This document shows, piece by piece, positions 34,433 to 42,410 of a stretch of 64,000 nt of DNA. The stretch is from positions 1-64,000 of the forward strand of contig DATBEZ010000083.1 in assembly GCA_036558745.1 (NCBI GenBank), written 5' to 3'. Under the pieces are notes generated by a model. The model made no database searches, was not told where the DNA came from, and saw only the letters and a program-made list of their open reading frames with translations. The position numbers and the translations under genes are program-made. This DNA is from JAMXLJ01 sp036558745 (GTDB taxonomy: Bacteria; Actinomycetota; Acidimicrobiia; IMCC26256; JAMXLJ01). The stretch's first letter is position 1. The number at the start of each line of letters is the position of its first letter.

Positions 34433-35209
34433 GACGCCCGTGAGCAGCCGCGACGCGTTGGCGGAGGTGGCGGTGGCGACGGCCTCGAGGCTCCGTCCGG
34501 TCGCCGCCGCGACGGCCGCCCCGACCGCGGCCACGTAGGCCGGCTCGTTCTCCGCGCCGCGGTGCGGCACCGGTGCGAGGTACGGCGCGTCCGTCTCGAC
34601 GAGCATGTGGTCGAGCGGCGTGATCGCGGCCGCGTCGCGCACGTCCTGCGCGTTCTTGAACGAGACGATGCCGCTGAACGACAACGTTGCGCCGCGATCC
34701 AGCGCACGACGCGCTTCGTCGGGACCACCCGTGAAGCAGTGGAAGACGACGCGCTCCGCGCCCTCGTCGTCGAGGACATGGAACGTGCGGTCCCACGCCT
34801 CGCGCGTGTGGACGACGAGCGGACGCGCGAGCTCCTTCGCGAGACGGATCTGGGCACGGAACGCGCGCTCCTGCGCGTCCTCGGGGGAGTGGAGGTAGTG
34901 GAGGTCGAACCCGCACTCGCCGACCGCGACGACCTCCGGCCGGCGGGCCAGCGCGGCGAGGCGGTCCCACTCGTCGTCGAAGCGCGACGCGTCGTGCGGG
35001 TGGAGCCCTACGGTCGCCCGCACGTCGTCGCGGCGCGCGGCCACCTCGATCGCCGTCCGGGACGACTCCAGGTCGGTGCCGACCGTGACCATCCACGCCA
35101 CGCCGGCCGTCCGGGCGCGGTCGGCCGCCTCGTCGGCGCTCGACGAGAGAAAGGGCAGGTGGCAGTGGCTGTCGACCCAGCCCGGGGTCGCCGGCCCGGC
35201 CCCGGTCAC
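34427..35209 (-). CDS. tatD: TatD family metal-dependent DNase
   Basis: A 260-aa TIM-barrel hydrolase. Metal ligands: WVDSHCHLPFL (HxH), the central Glu in VAVGECGFDLHYLHS, His in PLVVHTREAWD, His in VFHCFTGG, and Asp in LVETDAPYLAP. It is a 3'-5' exonuclease type involved in DNA quality control. GTG 35209 overlaps the metG stop by 4 nt (GTGA); the long frame upstream is within metG. Confidence 0.93.
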   Translation of the reverse strand: MTGAGPATPGWVDSHCHLPFLSSSADEAADRARTAGVAWMVTVGTDLESSRTAIEVAARRDDVRATVGLHPHDASRFDDEWDRLAALARRPEVVAVGECGFDLHYLHSPEDAQERAFRAQIRLAKELARPLVVHTREAWDRTFHVLDDEGAERVVFHCFTGGPDEARRALDRGATLSFSGIVSFKNAQDVRDAAAITPLDHMLVETDAPYLAPVPHRGAENEPAYVAAVGAAVAAATGRSLEAVATATSANASRLLTGVG

Positions 35210-36723
35210 GCCTCGATGCGCGGGAACAGCGGCGCGCCCTTGTCGAGGCGGTTCCCGGCGGGGAGCAGTCCCCACGCCGCCGCGTCGGGAAGGCGTTCGT
35301 CCTCGGGCCGGCCACCGAAGCCGAGACGGCGCCACAGCTCGCCCGTCGCGTTCGGGATCAACGGCGACGCGAGCAACGCGACGATCCGCAGCGCTTCCAG
35401 GCAGTCGCCCAGGACCGGGGCGGTCTTCGTCGAACCCGCCTTGTTGAGCGCCCACGGCTGGCGGTCCTCGATGTACGAGTTCGTCGCGCGGATCAGGTCC
35501 CACACGGCGCCGAACGCGCCCGAGAAGTCGAGGTGCTCGAGCGCGGCGGTCATGCGGGTCAGCGTGTCGGCCGCGGTGTCGACGAGCGGTCCGTCCTCGC
35601 GCGTGTCGGGTACGACACCGCCGCAATAGTTGAGCGCCATGTTCAGGACGCGGTTCGCGAGATTCCCGAAGTTGTTCGCGAGGTCCGCGTTGTAGCGGTT
35701 GACCATCGCCTCGTAGCTGAAGTCACCGTCGGGACCGAAGCGCTGGTCGACCATGAAGTGGTACCGGAAGCCGTCGACGCCGAAGTCGGCGACGAGGTCG
35801 GCCGGCGCGATCTGGTTGAGCGCGGTCTTCGACATCTTCGCCCCACCGACCAGCAGCCAGCCGTGGGCGAAGACGCAGGTGGGCGGCTCGAGACCGGCCG
35901 ACATCAGCATCGCGGGCCAGTACACGGCGTGAAAGCGCAGGATGTCCTTGCCGATGAGGTGGTAGTCGGCGGGCCAGTAGCGGGCGAAGCGTGCCGGGTC
36001 CTCGCCGTAACCGACGCCCGTGCAGTAGTTGAAGAGCGCGTCGAACCACACGTACGCGACGTGCTTCGGGTCCCACGGCAAGGGGACGCCCCACGAGATC
36101 GACGTGCGGCTCATCGAGAAGTCGCGCAGGCCCTGGCGGATGAAGCCCAGCACCTCGTTGCGTCGCGATTCCGGCTGCACCGCCTCCGGGTGCGCGGCGT
36201 AGTGGTCGAGCAGTCGTTGCTCGTAACGCGACAGCTTGAAGAAGTAGTTCTCCTCCGTGACGCGCTCGACCGGTCGCTCGTGGATCGGGCAGCACAGGCC
36301 GTCGATGAGCTCGTCCTCGGTGTAGTAGGCCTCGCACGACACGCAGTAGAGGCCCTCGTAGGTCCCGAGCTCGATGTCGCCCGCGTCGTAGACCGCCTGC
36401 AGGAACTCCTGCACGGCCCGGTAGTGGCGAGGCTCGGTCGTGCGGATGAAGACGTCGTTCGCGATGTCGAGGCTGCGCCAGGTCTCCTTGAACCGCTCGC
36501 TGTTGCGGTCGGCCAGCTCCTTCGGGCTGATACCCAGGGCGTCGGCCGCCTGCTGGATCTTGAGCCCGTGCTCGTCGGTGCCCGTGAGGTAGACGACGTC
36601 GTCCCCCCAGAGCCGCCGCCACCGGGTCAGGACGTCGCCGGCGACCGTCGTGTACGCATGGCCGATGTGGGGGACGTCGTTGACGTAGTAGATCGGCGTC
36701 GTGACGTAGAAGGGGCGCGGCAT
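35206..36723 (-). CDS. metG: Methionine-tRNA ligase
   Basis: A 505-aa class I synthetase of the Thermus/actinobacterial type. It has the HIGH motif as NDVPHIGHAYTT, a zinc insertion CVSCEAYYTE followed by LCCPIHERPVERV, the signature SISWGVPLPWDP, and KMSKT as the KMSKS loop, followed by the anticodon-binding helix bundle. There is no C-terminal EMAP domain. A TATCGT box lies 8 nt before the ATG. It is coupled to tatD. Confidence 0.96.
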   Translation of the reverse strand: MPRPFYVTTPIYYVNDVPHIGHAYTTVAGDVLTRWRRLWGDDVVYLTGTDEHGLKIQQAADALGISPKELADRNSERFKETWRSLDIANDVFIRTTEPRHYRAVQEFLQAVYDAGDIELGTYEGLYCVSCEAYYTEDELIDGLCCPIHERPVERVTEENYFFKLSRYEQRLLDHYAAHPEAVQPESRRNEVLGFIRQGLRDFSMSRTSISWGVPLPWDPKHVAYVWFDALFNYCTGVGYGEDPARFARYWPADYHLIGKDILRFHAVYWPAMLMSAGLEPPTCVFAHGWLLVGGAKMSKTALNQIAPADLVADFGVDGFRYHFMVDQRFGPDGDFSYEAMVNRYNADLANNFGNLANRVLNMALNYCGGVVPDTREDGPLVDTAADTLTRMTAALEHLDFSGAFGAVWDLIRATNSYIEDRQPWALNKAGSTKTAPVLGDCLEALRIVALLASPLIPNATGELWRRLGFGGRPEDERLPDAAAWGLLPAGNRLDKGAPLFPRIEA

Positions 36724-36731
36724 GCCGACCT

Positions 36732-36737
36732 ACGATA
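36732..36737 (-). promoter_or_regulatory. -10 hexamer TATCGT for metG
   Basis: On the minus strand it ends 8 nt before the metG ATG. Confidence 0.55.
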
Positions 36738-36789
36738 CCGACCATCTCCGGCGATCCGACGCGGTATTCGTGTCCGGGGGGTACGGCCT

Positions 36790-37032
36790 GTGAAGGCGAT
36801 CGGCATGGCCCGCAAAGTCGATCAGCTGGGACGGATCGTGCTTCCGGCCGAGCTGCGACGCCTGTTCGGCATCCACGAGGGCGACCTGGTCGAGATCTTC
36901 GTCGAGGAGGGTCGGATCGTGCTCGCGAAGGTCGAGGAGCACTGCGTCTTCTGCGGCTCGACGACCGACCTGCGCGAGTTCGCCGGAAAGCTCGTCTGTC
37001 ACAGCTGCACGGAGCGGCTGCGTCACGAGTGA
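36790..37032 (+). CDS. AbrB-family transition-state regulator with zinc ribbon
   Basis: An 80-aa DNA-binding protein. Residues 1-50 are a classic AbrB swapped-hairpin domain (MARKVDQLGRIVLPAELRRL, VEIFVEEGRIVLAK). The C-terminus has CVFCG and CHSC, a likely zinc ribbon in place of the Bacillus AbrB multimerisation tail. It is probably a global or growth-phase repressor. The GTG start at 36790 fits the family N-terminus. It is divergent from metG and overlaps the end of rsmI tail-to-tail by 10 bases. Confidence 0.85.
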   Translation: MKAIGMARKVDQLGRIVLPAELRRLFGIHEGDLVEIFVEEGRIVLAKVEEHCVFCGSTTDLREFAGKLVCHSCTERLRHE

Positions 37033-37898
37033 CGTGCGTCGCGCCCGTCCCGCCCGCGGAGCGAGACCGCGGCGTCGTAGGCCCGGCGCTTCGGCACCCC
37101 GAGCTCGGCCGCGACCCCGGCGGCGGCGTCACGGGCCGAGCTGCCACCGTCGAGCGCGGCGCGCAGCGCGCGGTCGAGTGTGTCGTCGTCGACCTCGTGG
37201 ACCTGTGGTGGCGCGGGCGCGACGACGACCACGTGCTCGCCGCGGGCGGTCGCGCCAGCGGTCCGCTCGACCGCGTCGCCCAGCAATCCCCGCCACGTCT
37301 CCTCGTGCAGTTTCGTGAGCTCGCGCGCGACTGCAACCTCGCGGTCGGCGCCGCAGACCCGGGCGAGATCGGCGAGCGTCGCGGCGACGCGGTTCGGCGA
37401 CTCGAAGCAGACGACGGTGCGGGTCTCCGTCGCGATCGTCGCGAGCCGTTCCTCGCGCGCCCGACCCTTGCGCGGGAGGAAGCCCTCGAACACGAAGCGG
37501 TCGGTCGGGAACCCGGAGACGACCAACGCCGCGAGGAGCGCGCTTGGGCCGGGCACCGCGGACACAGTGAGCCCGGCGTCCACGCAGGCGCGCACGAGCG
37601 CGGTCCCCGGGTCCGACACGCCGGGCGTCCCGGCGTCGCTCACGTAGGCGACGACGCCGCCACCGGCCACGCACTCGACGATCCGGCGCGCGGCCTCCCG
37701 CTCGTTGTGCGCGTGCACCGCGACCAGACGCCCGCCCGCGGCGATGCCTTCATGGCTCAGGAGCGCCCGCGTCCGGCGGGTGTCCTCGGCCGCGATCAGC
37801 GTCGCGTCGCGGAGCGTCTCGACCGCGCGCGGCGAGAGGTCGGCGAGGTTCCCGATCGGCGTGGCGACGAGGACGAGCGCGCCACTGCCGGCGCTCAC
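37023..37898 (-). CDS. rsmI: 16S rRNA (cytidine1402-2'-O)-methyltransferase
   Basis: A 291-aa tetrapyrrole-methylase-fold enzyme. Motifs are LVLVATPIGNLADLSPRA, IAAEDTRRTRALLSH, YVSDAGTPGVSDPG, VPGPSALLAALVVSG and FEGFLPRKG, followed by the ATCGADREVAVARELTKLHE-like region. It 2'-O-methylates C1402 of 16S rRNA together with RsmH. The GTG forms a GTGA overlap with the DUF192 stop. It is the last gene of the ychF-like/DUF192/rsmI unit. Confidence 0.94.
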   Translation of the reverse strand: MSAGSGALVLVATPIGNLADLSPRAVETLRDATLIAAEDTRRTRALLSHEGIAAGGRLVAVHAHNEREAARRIVECVAGGGVVAYVSDAGTPGVSDPGTALVRACVDAGLTVSAVPGPSALLAALVVSGFPTDRFVFEGFLPRKGRAREERLATIATETRTVVCFESPNRVAATLADLARVCGADREVAVARELTKLHEETWRGLLGDAVERTAGATARGEHVVVVAPAPPQVHEVDDDTLDRALRAALDGGSSARDAAAGVAAELGVPKRRAYDAAVSLRGRDGRDARHS

Positions 37899-38245
37899 TC
37901 TTTGACTTCGAGGACGTCGAGGTGGCGCAGGCGCCATCGCTCGAACGCGCCCTCGGGCGCCTCCACGACGAACGCGGCCCGTCGCACGATGCGCGACATG
38001 CGCCACGGCCGCAACGACACCATGCGGAGGACGACGCCGTCGCTGTTGCAGAACGCGACGTCGATCGGGAAGCGCATGCCGAGCGTGTGCACCTGCTTGC
38101 AGGGGCGGATCACGAGCGCGCCCTCGAAGTCGGTCCGACCGAGCAGGCCGCGCATCCGGTCCCGGCGCCCGGCCGTGAGCTCGACCGCGGCGAGCACGTC
38201 ACCGTCACGAACCAGCCACGCGCCTTCGCGCTGCTCAGGAGACAT
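37895..38245 (-). CDS. DUF192 protein
   Basis: A 116-aa protein of the DUF192 family: RMRGLLGRTDFEGALVI, the conserved VHTLGMRFPIDVAF and a C-terminal EAPEGAFERWRL-type segment. The function is unknown. Unlike many members it has no signal peptide, so it is cytoplasmic. Its ATG shares a base with the upstream stop and its stop overlaps rsmI, so all three genes are translationally coupled. Confidence 0.87.
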   Translation of the reverse strand: MSPEQREGAWLVRDGDVLAAVELTAGRRDRMRGLLGRTDFEGALVIRPCKQVHTLGMRFPIDVAFCNSDGVVLRMVSLRPWRMSRIVRRAAFVVEAPEGAFERWRLRHLDVLEVKE

Positions 38246-39267
38246 CAGACGTTGAACCGGATCTCGAGGACGTCGCCGTCCGCCACCTCGTAGTCCTTGC
38301 CCTCGACGCGGAGCTTGCCCAGCTCCTTCGCCTTGTTCCACGAGCCGATGTCGAGCAGCTCGTCCCAGTGGACCACCTCGGCCCGGATGAAACCGCGCTG
38401 CAGGTCGGAGTGGATCACGCCCGCGCACTCGGGGGCCTTGGCACCGGCGCGGAACGTCCACGCGCGGCTCTCCTTGTCGCCCGTGGTGAAGAACGTACGC
38501 CGGCCGAGCAGGTGGTGGGCGGCACGCGCGGCACGCGGCAACACGCTCTCGGTGATACCGAAGCTCTCCAGCAGGTCGGGACGGTCGTCGGGATCGCACG
38601 CCGCGATCTCGGCCTCGATCTCGATGCACACGCCGAGCGCGTCGGGTCCGAACGGAGCTGCGATCGCGTCGGCCTCGGCCAGCTGGTCGAGCCCGAGGTT
38701 GACGACGACGAGCACCGGCTTGTTCGTCAGGAGGAACACGGGCGCGAGGAGTGAGCGCTCGGCGTCGGTCAGGTCGGAGCGGTAGACGGGCACGCCCTCC
38801 CCGAGCGCGGCCTGGGCCTTCTCGAGCGCGGCGATCTCGGGCCCGAGCGTCTTGTCGCCCTTCGCGGCCCGCCGCTGACGCTCCAGGCGGTGCTCGACCG
38901 ACCCGAGGTCGGCGAGCACGAGCTCGTACTCGAGGGTGGAGAGATCGTCGGCCGGTTCGTTGCCGCCGAAGGCACGCAGCACGTAGAGGATCGCGTCGCT
39001 GTCACGCAGCGAGCCGAGGAGCTTCGCGCCGAGGCCCTCACCGGGACGCGCGCCCTCGGCGAGGCCGGGGATGTAGTCGACCTCGAACGTCGCGGGGACC
39101 ACCTTGCGCGACTCGGACATCTCGGCCAGCCGGTCGAGCCGGGTGTCGGCGAGCTGCGCGACCCCCTTCGTCGTCTCGAAGCCGCCCGGCTCGGGCAGAC
39201 CGGTGAGCGCGCTGAACAGGCGGCCGTGCTCCGAGTCGGGGAGGCCGACGAGCCCGAGGTGCTCCAT
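38245..39267 (-). CDS. YchF/Obg-family protein with degenerate P-loop
   Basis: A 340-aa protein matching YchF along its length, including a coiled-coil insertion (RLERQRRAAKGDKTLGPEIA), LLTNKPVLVVVNL, and the C-terminal TGS-like domain (RAWTFRAGAKAPECAGVIHS, DLQRGFIRAEVV, VEGKDYEVADGDVLEIRFNV). The Walker A of YchF (GLPNVGKST) is instead GLPDSEHGR with no Lys-Ser/Thr, and the switch II DxAGL reads DYIPGL, so nucleotide hydrolysis is unlikely. ATG 39267 is chosen because TAGCCT lies 8 nt upstream; two in-frame GTGs precede it. Confidence 0.85.
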   Translation of the reverse strand: MEHLGLVGLPDSEHGRLFSALTGLPEPGGFETTKGVAQLADTRLDRLAEMSESRKVVPATFEVDYIPGLAEGARPGEGLGAKLLGSLRDSDAILYVLRAFGGNEPADDLSTLEYELVLADLGSVEHRLERQRRAAKGDKTLGPEIAALEKAQAALGEGVPVYRSDLTDAERSLLAPVFLLTNKPVLVVVNLGLDQLAEADAIAAPFGPDALGVCIEIEAEIAACDPDDRPDLLESFGITESVLPRAARAAHHLLGRRTFFTTGDKESRAWTFRAGAKAPECAGVIHSDLQRGFIRAEVVHWDELLDIGSWNKAKELGKLRVEGKDYEVADGDVLEIRFNV

Positions 39268-39275
39268 CACCACTC

Positions 39276-39281
39276 AGGCTA
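39276..39281 (-). promoter_or_regulatory. -10 hexamer TAGCCT for the YchF-like gene
   Basis: On the minus strand it ends 8 nt before ATG 39267. It would lie only 2 nt from the first GTG, so it decides the start. Confidence 0.5.
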
Positions 39282-39348
39282 CCGGCGCCGATCCGGGCCT
39301 CGACTAACCTCCGACGTTCCACCAACGACGAGCGCGCGACGAGGCGGC

Positions 39349-39435
39349 ATGAGCAAGAAGACGAAGAAGCGCAAGCTGCGGTCCCGCCGCAACAAGGCCA
39401 ACCACGGCAAGCGCCCCCTCACCGGCCGCCGCTGA
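39349..39435 (+). CDS. bL37-like ribosomal microprotein
   Basis: A 28-residue peptide, half of it Lys/Arg, with the motif KANHGKRP near the C-terminus. That motif closely resembles, from memory, the C-terminus of actinobacterial 50S protein bL37 (NHGKRPN). GAGG lies 4 nt before the ATG, and TAACCT at 39305-39310 could be its -10. It is divergent from the YchF-like gene and followed by a palindrome. Confidence 0.72.
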   Translation: MSKKTKKRKLRSRRNKANHGKRPLTGRR

Positions 39436-39450
39436 CCCCACCCTCGTTCG

Positions 39451-39493
39451 GTTGGGACCCTCGTCGGCTCATGGAGCCGATCAGCGTCCCAAC
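39451..39493. repeat. Dispersed palindrome family 1, divergent copy D
   Basis: GTTGGGAC (39451-39458) pairs with GTCCCAAC (39486-39493); CGGCTC/GAGCCG (39465-39470, 39474-39479) close an ATG loop, with a 6x6 internal loop between. It lies between the convergent bL37-like gene and fetB-like gene. Confidence 0.65.
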
Positions 39494-39516
39494 TCGCCAC
39501 TCGTGTGGAGCGGGGG

Positions 39517-40299
39517 TCAGCCCTCGGCGGGGCGGGTCATGGGGACGAGGCGGTGGTCGCGGGTGAACAGCCGCCGGGTCACGCCCAGCGCGACGACGGT
39601 CGTGGTGGTCGCGGCGGAGCCCAGCACCAGGTACATGACCGCGGCCTGCACGAGGACCGCCTTCACCGGGTCGACGCCCGCGAGGATCAGGCCCGTCATC
39701 GCGCCGGGCAGGAAGACGATCCCGACCGCCTTCGTGCTCTCGATCTGGGGGATGAGCGCGGTGCGCAGCGCGGACCGCACGTAGGGGCGCGCCGCCTCGC
39801 CTGACGGGATGCCGAGCGCGAGGCGCGCCTCGACCTCGGGTCGCTTGTCGCGCAGCTCCTCGAACACACGCCGCCCGACGAGCACGGTCGCGGTCATCGC
39901 GTTGCCGACCATCATCCCCGCGAGCGGGATGAGCGCCTGCGCCTTCAACGGGAACACGCCCAGGCCGAACAGGACGCCGAGTGACACGACCGCCGACGTC
40001 GCGAACGCGGCGAGCGCGAGCACGAACATGTCGGGGACCTCGTGGGCGCGGCGTCGCACGGTCCACGCCGCGAACACGATCATCACGAGCACCCAGAGCC
40101 ACGACCACGCGACCGCGTGCTGCGAGCGGAACAGGACGTGCAGCAACGCGCCGACGACGAGCAGCTGGACCATCGCTCGCGCCGACGACCACACCATGCT
40201 CGCCTCGAGCCCGAGCCGCCGCCACAGCGAGATCGCGACCGCGACGCCGACGAGCACCAGCGAGGTGAGCAGGCCGGTCCATCCGATGTCACCCGTCAT
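39517..40299 (-). CDS. ABC transporter permease, UPF0014/FetB family
   Basis: A 260-aa membrane protein with about seven helices. Family hallmarks are WSSARAMVQLLVVGALL, LIPLAGMMVGNAMTATVL and the PGAMTGLILAGVDPVKAVLVQ block. E. coli FetB (YbbM) pairs with FetA in iron homeostasis; the metal here is not proven. It overlaps the upstream ATPase gene by 11 bases, so the two subunits are co-translated. Confidence 0.87.
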   Translation of the reverse strand: MTGDIGWTGLLTSLVLVGVAVAISLWRRLGLEASMVWSSARAMVQLLVVGALLHVLFRSQHAVAWSWLWVLVMIVFAAWTVRRRAHEVPDMFVLALAAFATSAVVSLGVLFGLGVFPLKAQALIPLAGMMVGNAMTATVLVGRRVFEELRDKRPEVEARLALGIPSGEAARPYVRSALRTALIPQIESTKAVGIVFLPGAMTGLILAGVDPVKAVLVQAAVMYLVLGSAATTTTVVALGVTRRLFTRDHRLVPMTRPAEG

Positions 40300-41029
40300 G
40301 GGTCGCCTCCCCTTCGTCGGTCGTCCCCTCGCCGCGCAGGAACGCGGCGGCATCGGGCGCCACGCCGGCCGGATCGAGGTCGCGCGCCGGGCCTTCGTGC
40401 ACCACGCGCCCCGCGACGACGATCAGCACGTGGTCCGCGATGCGCTCCACCTGCGCGAGGTCGTGACTCACCCACACGACCGGCACGCCGGCCGCGGCCT
40501 GACCGCGCGCGAGCCGCTCCAACGCGCCCCGAGCACGGGGGTCGAGCGACGACGTCGGCTCGTCCATCAGCAGGACCTCGGGCAAGGTCAGGAGCGTGCG
40601 CGCGAGACAGACGCGCTGCGCCTCACCACCCGAGAGCTCGTTCGCGGGGCGCTCGGCGAACTCGGGACCGAGCTCGACCCGGCACAGCATGGCGTCGATC
40701 TCGTCGCGCCCGATCGTGGGCGACGCAACACGCAGGTTGTCGGCGACGGTGCCGCCGAACGGGGTCGGGCGCTGCGCGACCAGCCCGACCCGGCGACGGA
40801 GCAGGAGGGGGTCGAGCTCCGCGACGTCGTCGCCACGGAAGCGGACCACGCCCCGGCTCGGTACCTCGAGCCGGTCGCACAAGCGCAACAGTGTCGACTT
40901 GCCCGCGCCCGACGGGCCAACGACCGCGGTGACGCCGTCGGCGGGGATCGATCCGTTCAGATCGACGACGAGGGGGCCCTGGGGGCCGTCGACGCCGACG
41001 TGCTCGAAGCAGAAGAGCGGGATGCCGAT
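40289..41029 (-). CDS. ABC transporter ATPase, FetA-like
   Basis: About 246 aa. It carries Walker A GPSGAGKST, Q-loop VAQRPTPFGG, signature LSGGEAQRVCLARTLL, Walker B VLLMDEPTSSLD and H-loop WVSHD, so it is a complete ATPase for the downstream permease. The N-terminus is a puzzle. The natural beginning (IPLFCFEHVGVDG) has no in-frame ATG, GTG or TTG nearby, and the only ATG (41040) is in another frame. Either a rare ATC start (given here), a distant start at 41239 or a frameshift must apply. Confidence 0.8.
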   Translation of the reverse strand: MGIPLFCFEHVGVDGPQGPLVVDLNGSIPADGVTAVVGPSGAGKSTLLRLCDRLEVPSRGVVRFRGDDVAELDPLLLRRRVGLVAQRPTPFGGTVADNLRVASPTIGRDEIDAMLCRVELGPEFAERPANELSGGEAQRVCLARTLLTLPEVLLMDEPTSSLDPRARGALERLARGQAAAGVPVVWVSHDLAQVERIADHVLIVVAGRVVHEGPARDLDPAGVAPDAAAFLRGEGTTDEGEATHDG

Positions 41030-41457
41030 CCGTCGATCATCGCACCACTTCGTCCGCGGTCGGTCGCCATCACGAGGAGCACCAACGCGACGACGGGCAC
41101 GATCGCGAGCCCGGAGATGCTCGACACCTTGGCGTCGGACGCAAGCGCGTCGAGGTGCCGCAGGTGGTACACGAGGTGAGGTACCCCTTCCACGAGCCAC
41201 GCGCCCGCCACCAGTCGCACGAGCAACGGCGTGCACCACACGACCGCCGCGAGCGTGACGAACGCGAGGGCGAGGTTCAGCTCACCGACGTCGCGCACGA
41301 GATGCTCGTTGAACGGGCCGTCGGGACGGACCCAGACCTGGCCGAACCCTGGGAAGTCCTCGTAGAACGACCGGGGTGCGAACGCGGCCCACGCGCCGAC
41401 GACGACCGCCGGGACCCCGAGCACCACGAGCAGGATGCGGACCGCGCCCTCACGCAT
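40957..41457 (-). CDS. Hypothetical four-helix membrane protein
   Basis: A 166-aa protein not recognised. It has about four hydrophobic segments (ILLVVLGVPAVVVGAWAAF; LALAFVTLAAVVWCTPLLVRL; a helix around HLVYHLRHLDAL; LAIVPVVALVLLVMA), with a conserved-looking FYEDFPGFGQVWVRPDGPFN after the first. The last ~35 residues are a Ser/Ala-rich run in a frame overlapping the ABC ATPase start, and may be readthrough caused by a local frameshift. The ATG at 41457 overlaps the upstream SDR by 8 bases. Confidence 0.6.
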   Translation of the reverse strand: MREGAVRILLVVLGVPAVVVGAWAAFAPRSFYEDFPGFGQVWVRPDGPFNEHLVRDVGELNLALAFVTLAAVVWCTPLLVRLVAGAWLVEGVPHLVYHLRHLDALASDAKVSSISGLAIVPVVALVLLVMATDRGRSGAMIDGSASRSSASSTSASTAPRAPSSSI

Positions 41458-42382
41458 TCGAGTGCTCCCGGTTCCACGCGGCCGCGGTCGCGGCCCAGCC
41501 TTCACGCGCGCTCGGATGGCGCGGCGCCCAACCGGTCGCGCGCTTGAACCGGTCGTTGCGAACCCGCTGACTGCGCGCGGTCGCCGCCCCCGTCCTCCCC
41601 GCGCCGATCCGCTGCATCCATGTCGGCACGATGCGCAACCGGCCGAGGCCGAACGCGTCCGCGAACGCGTCGACGTGCTCGCGGCGCGTGAGCGGCTCGT
41701 CGTCGGACACGTTGTACACACCGGCAGGCGCGTTCAGCGCGGCGGCGACCGCTGCGCCCGCGTCGTCGGTGTGGATGGACGACTGGTAGCCGTCGGCACT
41801 CCCCGAGACCATGGCGAGATGCCACCGCGCGTACCGCAGCTGCGCGCCCAGCGATTCGGCCGTCGGGCCGTAGAACGACGAGAACCGCAACGTGACCCCG
41901 CGCCCGCCTGCGGCGTGGAAGCGGTCGATCTCGCGCTCCAGGTCGAGGACCGAGCCCAGCGCGGGGTTCGCCGGGATCGGGATCGACTCGTCGATCCACT
42001 CGGCGCCCCGGTCGGGATACGTGAACGTGATGGACTCACCGACGAACGTGCCGATGCCACGTTCGAGCGCGACGTCGACGAGGGCCGGCGTCAACGTGCT
42101 GCGCAGGCGGTTGTTCTCGGTCCAGGCCTCGGGCTTGCGCATGTCCTTCACCGGCGGGATGCGCGTCGCGAGATGGAGCAGCGCGTCGGCGCCGTCGACC
42201 TCCTTTGCGAGCGCGTCACGGTCGAACACGTCGACGGTCACCGGCTCGGCACCCAGACCTTCCAGCAACGCGGCCTTCTCGGGAGTGCGGGCCACACCGC
42301 GCACCCGGTGACCCGCCGCGACGATCTCGCGCACCCCGGGACGGCCCAGCTCCCCCGTCGCTCCGACGACGAACACGTCCAT
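41450..42382 (-). CDS. NAD(P)-dependent epimerase/dehydratase family protein
   Basis: A 310-aa extended or atypical SDR with the cofactor motif VVGATGELGRPG at residues 6-17, LLHLATRIPP after the fourth strand, and a C-terminal substrate region ending EHSNA. The classical Tyr-x3-Lys is not evident; the Tyr in FSSFYGPTAESL is the nearest candidate. The ATG at 42382 has GGAAGG upstream. It is followed by the four-helix protein and preceded by the Rrf2 regulator on the same strand, so it may be its target. Confidence 0.75.
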   Translation of the reverse strand: MDVFVVGATGELGRPGVREIVAAGHRVRGVARTPEKAALLEGLGAEPVTVDVFDRDALAKEVDGADALLHLATRIPPVKDMRKPEAWTENNRLRSTLTPALVDVALERGIGTFVGESITFTYPDRGAEWIDESIPIPANPALGSVLDLEREIDRFHAAGGRGVTLRFSSFYGPTAESLGAQLRYARWHLAMVSGSADGYQSSIHTDDAGAAVAAALNAPAGVYNVSDDEPLTRREHVDAFADAFGLGRLRIVPTWMQRIGAGRTGAATARSQRVRNDRFKRATGWAPRHPSAREGWAATAAAWNREHSNA

Positions 42383-42410
42383 GGCGACCTTCCCTTCCGT
42401 TCCCTCGTTG

